Positions 1 to 8,457 of a DNA stretch of 64,000 nucleotides are shown here, one piece after another. Every line of letters begins with the position of its first letter. The stretch's first letter is position 1. This DNA is from Dipteris shenzhenensis (lineage: Eukaryota; Polypodiophyta; Polypodiopsida; Gleicheniales). The stretch is from NCBI GenBank assembly GCA_047967505.1, contig CM106541.1; one strand, written 5' to 3'. The position numbers and the translations under genes were made by a program. The notes beneath the pieces are model-generated. The model ran no database searches and was not told the DNA's origin. It saw only the letters and a program-made list of their open reading frames with translations.

Positions 1-925
1 CACTGACCTCCTACTGTCCACGTCTCCTGCCCAATCCGAGTCACAGAATCCGGTCAAGATGTTGCCCTTGGTATAAGTGATGCCATAATCAAGTGTGCCT
101 TTGATGTATTTCAGCACCCACATCCCCGCCCTCCAATGGTTCTCCCGGGGCTTATTGGAAAACCTGCTTGGTACACCAGTCGCAAAGCTGATGTCCGGCC
201 GCGTGTTGCACAAGTAAATCAAACTACCCACAAGCCTTTATTACTTTGCTTCATCCACTAGTGGTGATGAATCCTCATTTGAGAGCTTCACGTCAACCTC
301 CATAGGGGTGCCAATTGTCTTGCACTCAGCCATGCCAAATGCCTTCAGTATCTCTCCAGCATACTTCAGCTGTGAGATGATCTGTTTTGGCTCTTGCCAA
401 AATTCAATCCCCAAACAGAAATGCATCAGTCCGAGGTTTGTCATTTCAAACTCTCTTCCTAGCAAATGCTTTGTCTGTGAGATCTTCTCTTCATGGTTCC
501 CTGTTATGACAAGGTCTTCCACATAAAGGACCACGATCATACACCTGCCTCCTTCTCTAAAGATATAAAAATTTGCATCAGATCGGCTCCTCCTGAACCT
601 GTTTTGCAAAAAGTAGGCATCAATCCACTGGTACCACGCTCATGGGGCCTATTTCAGCCCATAAAGTGCCTTCTTCAGTTTATAGACTTTACCTTCTGAA
701 CCGAGGATCACAAAACCTGGTGGTTGTTCCACGTATACGTCCTCCTTGAGATCCCCATTCAGAAAGGTAGATTTTACATCCATCTGAAACACGGGCCAAC
801 TTCCCTGGGCAGCTAAAGCCAAAACACTATGAATTGTGGTTAGCTGTGGGAGTAAAAGTATCCTGATAATCAAAACCATGTACCTTTTGATATTGTTAAT
901 GTTCTCGAATGGCTCTTGGTTATTC
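1..925 (-). pseudogene. Ty1/copia reverse transcriptase-RNase H fragment
   Basis: Read on the minus strand, this is the RT and start of RNase H of a Ty1/copia polyprotein, which copies element RNA into DNA. Visible in order: a VHGFDYQDTFTP segment near 880, FQMDVKSTFLNGDL near 790, YKLKKALYGLK near 660, the catalytic box as YVEDL (family usually YVDD) near 520, then TRPDIS and GFCDSDWAGD near positions 200 and 30. One frame runs from about 845 to 1 with stops TAG at 649-651, TGA near 640 and TAA near 241. The first two fit Gln and Arg codons changed by C-to-T. A frameshift lies near 845-850. The fragment is cut by the window edge and stops at a T-rich tract near 925. It lies in an upstream CAMTA intron and is inactive. 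Confidence 0.9.
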
Positions 926-1096
926 TTTTTTTTTTTGCGAAAAGGGGGAGGGGAGGGGGGCAAAGTAATCGAGTCGGCAGTATTCGAGCTGTTTTGGAGT
1001 CATAGAAAAGGATACTAAAAAAAAGGTAAAAGGAGAGGCAGAGCGCTCTTATTATTCTATTATTTTGAAATTCGGCTTTGCTTTTGCCATCCTCAG

Positions 1097-1670
1097 GGAA
1101 AAGGTGGTTGCATCGCTTCTTGCTGCTGGTGCTGATCCCGGTGCTCTCACAGATCCTACTCCTACAGATCCAACAGGACGCATTGCAGCTGATCTGGCTG
1201 GAAGGAGTGGGCATGGTGGCCTTGCTGGCTACCTTGCTGAGGCATCCTTGACCAGCCACCTCTCCTCTCTGAATTTACATAAGAATGAAGTGGCTAATGT
1301 GTCTACAGTAGTGGTTGAAGATAAGGCTGTTGAAGTTCTTTCAGAAAAAAACAGCGTATGTGCAAGTTCTGGCATGACAGAGGATCAGCTTTCCTTGAAA
1401 GACACCCTTGCTGCTGTCCGGAATGCAGCTCAGGCAGCAGCACGCATACAGGTGGCTTTCCGTGCATATTCTTTCAGAAAGAGGCAAGAAAGCTTAGATG
1501 GAAACGAGGAGGATGCTCGGGCTTTTGCTGCTGTACAGGCAATTCAAAGAGCTGCTGGTGGACAGCCTGAGAAGCTGAACCTTGCAGCGACACAGATCCA
1601 GTGCAAGTACCGAGGTTGGAAGGGTCGTAAGGAATTTCTTTGCTTAAAGCAGCATGTGGTTAAAATTCAA
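1097..1670 (+). CDS. CAMTA: CAMTA exon: ankyrin end and IQ motifs
   Basis: Internal exon of a calmodulin-binding transcription activator, a plant nuclear factor that binds CGCG-type promoter sites and responds to Ca2+/calmodulin. The exon encodes the end of the ankyrin region (EKVVASLLAAGADPGALTD), a GHGGLAGYLAE block, the family-typical LTSHLSSL and LSLKDTLAAVRNAAQAAARI segments, an IQ motif (RIQVAFRAYSFRKRQ) and a second IQ (TQIQCKYRGWKGRKEF). It ends at VVKIQ, the first half of a further IQ motif. The acceptor is AG at 1095-1096 after a pyrimidine-rich stretch; the donor is GTAAGT at 1671 in phase 0. There are no stops or frameshifts, unlike every repeat around it. Earlier exons (CG-1, TIG) lie outside the window. 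Which CAMTA paralogue this is cannot be decided. Confidence 0.93.
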
Positions 1671-2950
1671 GTAAGTCTGGTTTTTTTGGGGGGTGGGGAA
1701 TTTCATCTTCTCTTCATCTCTCTCTAGTCTACTGAAACCTCTAGTTACAAATGTGATGTGTGTCTTTTCAAGATCAATGTAGCATCATTGTTTTTTCAAT
1801 TAAAAATATACCTCCAAGTCGATTAAATGTTCAAGTTGAAAACAAGCCCGTCAAATGGTATATAGAGTTAAGGTGGCATCGTGGAAGTCCAACAGGGGCC
1901 ACACTAGAGAAACTCTTTCTCATGCATATATATAACTCTTGGGATGGCATGAGATTCCAAGAATAATCCAAGTAGTACGATATAAGTAGGCCACCCTCTT
2001 ATCTAAATAATTCCATTTCCACAAGGCCGAGAGTCTTACAACTAATGAGCTTTATATTATAGACAATAGAAAATGGATATATTAATGGTATGCAGCAGCT
2101 CATGATGTCTTGCTTCGAATTAATCAAAGATTTACGTTGAAAATGAGCACATCTGACAGCGTATAGAGTTAAGGTCACACCATTTGAGTTGACAAGGTAG
2201 CTCATGTAACTCTTGGGGTGGTGTGGCATTCTAAAAAGAATTCCATCTTTGGTTGGCAAAAACTCATATGCTAACTGAAATTAAAAAGTGGGGCAAGTAT
2301 CTCCCATATGAAAAGGATCTTCATGAAGGTCCTTGAATATCAGGTTTGGAAAGCTTACTAATCCTTCGGGTAAAATGGAAGATGGATAACAAATAATTTG
2401 AAGAACCACTAAAATAGGTTGTTTTGCCTATGTTTTGATTATCAAGGGCTGATCAATGTTACCATGAAACATAAATATCATATGCATGGTCTGGTGAAAA
2501 TTGCTCGATGGGGCTATGATTCAAGGTTATATGGATGGTCAGAAATGTACCTATTAGGCATTCCAAAGAAGTAGTAAAAGTGTGTGGAGAAAGAAAGAAA
2601 GAAAGAAAGCTTTTTTAACGTCTGCGGGAGACCGAAATGATATGTGGAAACCAAGAAAATAATTGGAACTAGAATCCAGTATGAGGGCCTAAAGCACCTT
2701 GAATTCTACTGAATCACTCCTATTAGACTTCCATAGCCTTGGGTACTTGGGTGTCCTTGGGTTTGTCACACTATGCCTCAATAGAGTATACTTGCCTTTG
2801 ATGGAGGATATCCTTCATATGTCAATATCATCTATTCCATGTTCATTATCATCATGCGCTTCCAGCAGTGTAACCTAAGCACGTATGTGGACACGTGACT
2901 CCTTAAGCTCGTTACCAAGCACAAAGAGGGATGCTATTTGGTTCTTTTCT
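1671..2950. other. Intron sequence without a recognisable gene
   Basis: No coding sequence is convincing here. Two diverged direct copies of a roughly 110-bp segment occur near 1829-1950 and 2135-2245, sharing GTTGAAAA, TATAGAGTTAAGGT and an ACTCTTGGG(A/G)TGG block. A short (AAAG)n run lies at 2592-2609. It may be old transposon or unique intron sequence. Confidence 0.5.
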
Positions 2951-3011
<61 letters not shown>

Positions 3012-3022
3012 AAGAAAGAAAG
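2951..3022. repeat. Compound microsatellite (TG)n(AG)n(AAAG)n
   Basis: About 11 TG units run directly into about 17 AG units and three AAAG units. On the minus strand the order is (CTTT)n(CT)n(CA)n, which is the 3' tail of the adjoining R-family LINE followed by (CA)n. The plus-strand copy at 13158-14290 ends in the same (CTTT)n(CT)n, so the first two parts belong to the element tail. Confidence 0.9.
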
Positions 3023-3282
3023 TGTATTATTGTCCACTAAAGGCAAAAATGGGCCCATGGGACATCAAGAACTCTGCATATAAGATAGCACAAAATCAAC
3101 GTGCCACAAAGAAGAGGCATCGTCGAATATCATCTAACTGCTACGCAATACAATGCAAGTGAAAGTACCTAATGTCAAATCTGAGCCTAAAGACAAAGTA
3201 AACTAGATGCAAGAAAACCGCCCCTGGGTGCAAAATGGGGGGATGAGTACAATATGCCAATGCAAAGATACAAGTCCAGGTG

Positions 3283-4291
3283 TCACGGAGTCTGAGAACC
3301 AAAATAATACTGGAAATCCTGTCCATCGACTCTGCCTCCTGCTATGAGAGTACAACTCTGAGCAAAGGTGAGGTGAGCGGCTGGTGGGGCGAGATCTCCA
3401 TGAGTAAGTCTCTTCCGAAAAGCTGCCATCATCCTGGATCGTCTGGAGATGAAGCGGCGAGTACATCCCCTATGTAACAAGATCCTGCGGCATCTACAAA
3501 CCATCTCATATGTACATCCATAGGGTGGAGGCATGTGTCCTGTGTGAGCTCTGACCTCCTCATGCTCCTCCTGGTCTCTGTCCTCTGGTATAGCGTGTGC
3601 CTGAGCTCTATCAGGCTGGGCTCTATCACGCTCCGGTCTGTGCTGATGGTCTCTGAGGTAGTGTCGTCGAAGCATAGTGGCCTCCCTGACATAAAGAGCT
3701 AGGCAATGCTGATCCTCGTAGTCCATCACTCGTGAGAGAGGTCCAAAGCCATCCGTGAAGAGACAGTGGAATCTACCTCTGAGCTCATAATATAGCGGGC
3801 ATCTGCAAATGAAGTGCTCCTCTGACTCCACCTCTCCCATGGTGCAACAAGGGCAGATCCTGGTCTCTCCCTGGTCGCCGTCCATCCTCCATGCGTCGCA
3901 TCCTACCAGCCTCTATCTCGAGCTGATACGAAGAGACTCTAAGCTGGCCAAGGGCAATCCTCAATGAGTGGGACATGTGGATACCTGTATAGCCTAGTGG
4001 AATGACAAACCCATCCTCTGAGATCCGAAGGAAGTGGTCACGATATGTGGCCATCTTCGTCGGAAGCTGCGTGGGATAAATCCAAGTGCGATACGTATGA
4101 AGCTGCAGCAAGTCTGCTCTCGTGACCTGGCTAAGCTCGTGGCGAGTCAACTCGAGATGAGGGGCATCCATGCTGTATCGGAAGGGAGGCAGTCTATCCA
4201 TGTCTAGTCCAAGAGATGTGAGCCCACCTAGTGAGTCTGAAGTACCAGCAGTATCGGGCCCCAGATCGTGCCAACTCCATAGAAGATGCAA
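3283..4291 (-). pseudogene. R-family LINE C-terminal region with Cys/His motif
   Basis: Continuation of the R-family ORF in two further frames, with frameshifts near 4250-4290 and 3880. It contains TRADLLQLHTYRTWIYP, MATYRDHFLRISEDGF and a zinc-finger-like cluster, CPCCTMGEVESEEHFICRCP, before a charged Arg/His/Glu-rich tail. Many LINEs carry a Cys/His domain after the RT that probably binds nucleic acid, and that role is inferred here. The plus-strand copy at 13166-13990 reads through the same region without the 3880 frameshift and gives the original reading. Confidence 0.85.
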
Positions 4292-5789
4292 GTGCTAACC
4301 ATGGCAACCGAGCTCTGCCTGCTACTGAGTCTCCAAACTCCCTAACCCTGTGCAAATACATGACCGACTGAAACGTTGCATCCAATGCAAGGGGAGTAGC
4401 TCCAAACTCTGCTAGCATGATCTCGTGCGGAACTGTAGCCTTGGCCCTAATGAGCCGAGAGAACATGATGATCTGTAACCTCTCTACTCGTCTCCAATCT
4501 GCAGCGCCGAGGTCTCCTGCCCAGAAAGGAGCTGCATACATCGCAGTTGGTCTCACCAATGTATCAAAAAGCAAGGATTTCGTATCGGGATGTTGAAAGT
4601 GGGACTGAAAACACTGACGCTCAAGATGAGCCAACGAAGCATACCCTTTACTAATCCTATCTCGTGCTGCATATGTCATGGTGAAGACCGGTCCCCTGAA
4701 AACTGGCCCCAAATAAGTGTACTCTCTAACAAGCTCAATGGGCTGTCCGTCATAAGTGAAGCAAAACTCATCCGTGCTGTAAATACGATCAGAGGTGTTG
4801 AAAACCATAACCTTGGTCTTGCCAAGGTTTACGGTCAACCCCCTGTCCTGGCAAAACCTGTGGTGTGCCTCAATATGTCTCTGGAGGCCCTGAGCAGTAA
4901 AGGAAATGAGAACCACATCGTCCGCATACAGGAGGATAGGAATGGAGGATCCTGAGAGAGTAGAGCCCACACCGCCTGTCATTTGTACAAACATCTCTAG
5001 CTCATCAATATATAATCCAAAGAGAGTAGGAGAGAGCGGGCAACCCTGCTTCACCCCAATCGTGCTGCATACCTCCTCTGAGAGCCCCTCACGTGTCCGA
5101 ACCCGACCAGTGACCCTCTCATACAAAGCCATGATAGCCCACTGTATCTCTCCACTGAAGCCCATCTGACGAATCCTCTGAAACAATCTGAATCGCGGAA
5201 CTGTGTCAAATGCCTTCCTGAAGTCCACGAAGCAACAATAAAGCCATTGCCTTCGTGACTTCGCCTCCTCTACCAGTGCCCTGAGTGTGAGGATGTGGTC
5301 AAGTGTCGAATGATCCCTGCGAAATCCAGCCTGCCCTCTGGCTCTGAGTCCTGTCATCTCGGCATGGTCATTTATACGGCTTTCCAAAACTGATGCATAG
5401 ATCTTGGCCATAACGTGGCCAATCATGATGGTCCTGTAATTCGACGGCTCCATAGGGTCCCCCGACTTGTGGATAGGTACTATGGTATTGCCTAACCAGG
5501 ACTGTGGTAGGCTTGTACAAACAGACTCATTGAAGAGACGGGAAAGAACAAAATCTAAGGCATCAATCCCATGGATTACATACTCCGCTTGCAATCCATC
5601 ATGATCCTTAGCTCTCCTGTTCTTCAATCGGTGGACTGCTGCACGGACACTCTCTGGTGTGAAGAGACTAGATGAAGCTGGCCTAGGGGTATGGGATAAA
5701 TCGATGGCTGGCTGATCTGGAACATCGTATAGAGCTGAAGTATATGCAGACCAGACACGTGGATCTGTGAGGGGACTCTGAGACTTCAA
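4194..5789 (-). CDS. R-family LINE reverse transcriptase ORF
   Basis: An uninterrupted frame of 531 residues encodes a LINE reverse transcriptase, which would prime cDNA synthesis at a nicked target. Seen in order: LKNRRAKDHDGLQAEY (about residues 54-70), GQAGFRRDHSTLDHI, the FVDFRKAFDTVPR box with the first catalytic Asp, GVKQGCPLSPTLFGLYIDELE, the LLYADDVVLI catalytic box, and GLTVNLGKTKVMVF. No endonuclease is present upstream, so the 5' half is missing. It is the most intact element frame in the window. A frameshift near 4250-4290 separates it from its C-terminal region. It has no clear start codon of its own and is probably not expressed as a host protein. Confidence 0.85.
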   Translation of the reverse strand: MKSQSPLTDPRVWSAYTSALYDVPDQPAIDLSHTPRPASSSLFTPESVRAAVHRLKNRRAKDHDGLQAEYVIHGIDALDFVLSRLFNESVCTSLPQSWLGNTIVPIHKSGDPMEPSNYRTIMIGHVMAKIYASVLESRINDHAEMTGLRARGQAGFRRDHSTLDHILTLRALVEEAKSRRQWLYCCFVDFRKAFDTVPRFRLFQRIRQMGFSGEIQWAIMALYERVTGRVRTREGLSEEVCSTIGVKQGCPLSPTLFGLYIDELEMFVQMTGGVGSTLSGSSIPILLYADDVVLISFTAQGLQRHIEAHHRFCQDRGLTVNLGKTKVMVFNTSDRIYSTDEFCFTYDGQPIELVREYTYLGPVFRGPVFTMTYAARDRISKGYASLAHLERQCFQSHFQHPDTKSLLFDTLVRPTAMYAAPFWAGDLGAADWRRVERLQIIMFSRLIRAKATVPHEIMLAEFGATPLALDATFQSVMYLHRVREFGDSVAGRARLPWLALASSMELARSGARYCWYFRLTRWAHISWTRHG

Positions 5790-5805
5790 GCGGAGGAATT
5801 TTCTA

Positions 5806-5810
<5 letters not shown>

Positions 5811-5843
<33 letters not shown>
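5811..5843. repeat. (GA)n microsatellite, LINE tail
   Basis: About 16 GA units, the minus-strand (TC)n tail of R copy 2. The 7-mer TATGATA lies directly on each side, at 5804-5810 and 5844-5850. Confidence 0.95.
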
Positions 5844-5846
<3 letters not shown>

Positions 5847-7665
5847 GATATGACTTTATTAAAGTCCACGTGAGACCCTTCAGGATCTATGGGACTGGCG
5901 ATCAGTGTTAATTAATAGTGATCCCTTACATCTAGTGAAATTAGATATTACAATACTTCCTATGTAGTGAGTACATGTGGAGCTAGCTTGTGGGCTAGCT
6001 GTAGTACTTTGTTGCAGTGTTCTAAGACTTGTTTTATGTAGCTCCCTAGTTTTTTGCTGGCTGCTCCATCAGATTTTTGCAAGTTATTTCTACAGTCCCC
6101 ATAACATTCTCTAATGTGTGTGTAAGCTTTACATTTAAGGAGTACATGCTGCTCATTTTCTACCTCCCCTGTGGGGCACATTTTGCACATCCTTTCTTCT
6201 CTGGGGTTTCTGGGTCTTGCCCACTTGCCTCTCCACCTCTAGATCATGTGAACTAGTTCTGGTTTTGCAGATTAGATGCCTTTTAAATAGTTATATATCT
6301 TCTCCGAGATATTTTTGCATCCCATAGCTGTCCATTGAGTTAGTTTCCTATTTGCAGAACTACATTTTTTGTCCTCACCATAGCTTTTGTAGCATGCGTC
6401 ACTATCTCCCTAATTTCACATGCATCTTCTGGTATATCAGCAGCTGTTCTGCAAATGATTCCATCCACTTCTTCATCCCCTCCCTGTGCCATCCTATACT
6501 TTGCATAGCTTCCATCACCTTGTGTGGTATCCTATTGGTGTCCATCTTCTCAACTTTGTTGAGGTAAGCCATGAATTGACACATTACCTCCCCTTCTAGG
6601 GGTATCTGTGACTTAACCCTAACTCCACTATTATAAATTATTCTTTCCTAGTAGACTCTATAGAGTCCTGGTGCCCAAGTTGTGCATTCGTAAAGGATTA
6701 ATGTTTGCACAAGCATAGTGTATAGGAATCTTCTCATTTCCCAATTCAATGGATGTGATTTCTTGCATATGATGCTTTCAATCCTTCTTTCTCACAATCA
6801 CATTACAAGCAATAAGTGAATAACTAACTTGGCCTATTTACGTCATAACCTTCTTACTCCAACGTGTTTCAGAAACCTCAATCCGGTAACAATAGGCAAG
6901 GCATTCCTTAAACAATACACCTAATATTCTCCTCTCCACGCATGCATTCCATTTGTAGTTGTCTGTGAAATCCAGCCCTAGATATTTATATGTGTTGACT
7001 GCTTCCAAGGGCTCTCCTTCAAAAGTGACATCCGCGTGTCTATTACGTGTCCCAATCACCATTATTTTTGTCTTATTTATATTGACCTGCATTCACGAAC
7101 ACCTGTAGAATTCTCTTAATACATCTAAATGTGCTTGCAAGTTCTCCTTGCTCTTTGCGAAGAATACCACGTTGTTGTGTAGATAAGCATTAGCAAAGCG
7201 TAGCTTGCTTGCTCTTTGCAAAGAATACCACATTGTTGTGTAGATAAGCAGTGTAGATAAGCACTAGCAAAGCGTAGCCTGCAATTTGCACATCCTCCTT
7301 GCTATGTGTTTTCATCCACTCTTCCAAGTCATCGATAGAGAGGTAAAAAAGTGTTGGTAAGAGTAGGCATTCTTGCTTCAGCCCTATATCACTACTTATG
7401 ACAGCTTTTCTCTTGGAATGTGCTAGCTTTGCTAAAATTGTCTCGTAGAGTCGATATCTGAGCTCTAGAGACACTGGAAGTTTTCCCAGCCTTTCCCACA
7501 ACTTCCTACATGGAATTGTATCGAACTTTTTTTTGAAATCAACAAAGCAACAATAGACAACCTTTTTCTTATGTTATGCTCCTTCTACTGCAGCTCTTAT
7601 GGCCACCAAATGATCAAATATCGAGTGTTTTGGATGAAACCCTGCTTGGCATTGTGCTCTGACCC

Positions 7666-8014
7666 ATAGTCACAAGAAATGTTTCGTTTGTTTCGTCGTT
7701 TCAACAAGTTTTGTTTCGTTTCGTTTCGGCTTTTCGTACGAAATGGACAGGTTTCGAATTGATACTTAATATAAGGGACAAAAAGATATGTTATATTTAA
7801 GTTAGAGTGAACAAAGAGAAATATAAGTCAAGATAATAAAAGGAAATTCAAAACATAAACACCTTGGATTCTAGAACAAACGGGGCAGAAACGCTTATTT
7901 TGATTTGGTCGAAACAAAGGTTTCGTTGAGAGCGTTTCGTCCTATTTCGAAACGTTTCGTCTGTTTCGCATTTCGAGGTTTCGAACAAGACGAAACAAGT
8001 TTTCATGTGACTAT
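7666..8014. mobile_element. 349-bp non-autonomous inverted-repeat transposon
   Basis: The ends are inverted repeats: the left begins ATAGTCACA(A)GAAA and the right ends in its complement (TGTGACTAT), with further weaker symmetry inward through TTTCG-rich sequence. A 10-bp direct repeat, GCTCTGACCC, flanks it exactly at 7656-7665 and 8015-8024. Removing the insert and one repeat restores continuity of the R-type LINE. There is no ORF of note. The interior is rich in TTTCGTTTCG and CGAAAC words. A 9-11-bp duplication is typical of Mutator-like elements, so a Mutator-type MITE is the best guess; no transposase is visible to confirm it. Confidence 0.85.
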
Positions 8015-8134
8015 GCTCTGACCCCTTGTTCCCTTGCCCACTCCTTGATTTTTTGCTCAAGGATAGCATCATATAGATTTTCCATTAGGCTACTCACCAT
8101 GATCGTCTGATAATTCTTTGCCATCTTGCTATAG

Positions 8135-8163
8135 CCCCCCCCCCCCCCCCCCCCTCCCCCCCC
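8135..8163. repeat. Poly(C) tract
   Basis: Twenty C, one T, then eight C, inside R copy 2. Exact length is likely to be unreliable in raw sequence. Confidence 0.9.
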
Positions 8164-8457
8164 GGATTGGTACAATTCTACTAAGCTGCCATTCTAGAGC
8201 CGTATTCATAAGCTTGGTAAGCATTTTCTTTGTCTCCTTGCCTTCTTAGGTCAACGTTTCCGCTACTAGCCCTTGCATGTCTACGCTTTTGCATTATCTA
8301 GCTTTTCGGGCCTTTACCCAGGTCGTCCTCAATTATAATTGCATTTGATGATTTGATAGTGTAATTGTGCTTGATTTTCTCTTCCCATGTCTTTCATAAA
8401 GGCTTTTGACAAACGGTATCATGTCTCCCCAGTGTGTTTTCCTCTCTTGAGGTTTCC

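Larger units (their letters stand above)
2973..5810 (-). mobile_element. R-family LINE copy 1 (5' truncated)
   Basis: Minus-strand non-LTR retrotransposon comprising RT, a C-terminal region, a 3' UTR of about 260 bp and a (CTTT)n(CT)n tail. It is 5' truncated at about 5808, where it meets the (GA)n tail of R copy 2, so the two elements are head to tail on the minus strand. The 3' UTR shares GGACAATAATACAC and much else with the plus-strand copy ending at 14290. It lies in the CAMTA intron, antisense to the gene. The clade is uncertain: the motifs look like jockey/RTE-type LINEs rather than plant L1. Confidence 0.85.
5811..8457 (-). mobile_element. R-type LINE copy 2 (decayed)
   Basis: Minus-strand LINE of a second R-type subfamily. 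Pieces visible from 5' to 3': linker before 8270, a QAGFHPKHSIFDHL-type RT block near 7600-7660 and 8015-8060, GLKQECLLLPTLF near 7370 (family GVKQGCPLSPTLF), NINKTKIMVIGTRNR with NTYKYLGLDF near 6970-7090, and a C-terminal CKMCPTGEVENEQHVLLKC near 6120-6190 that matches the copy-1 Cys/His region. Frameshifts and stops are many. Its 3' end, after a GTCATATCATA segment, is a (TC)n tail at 5811-5843. A 349-bp DNA element interrupts it. The right boundary with L copy A is near 8457. Confidence 0.8.

Noticed and set aside
5811-5843. Possible 7-bp target duplication for all of R copy 2
   Set aside because: TATGATA flanks only the (GA)n array; no third copy is found at the other end of R copy 2 near 8457, so it cannot be the duplication of the whole element.
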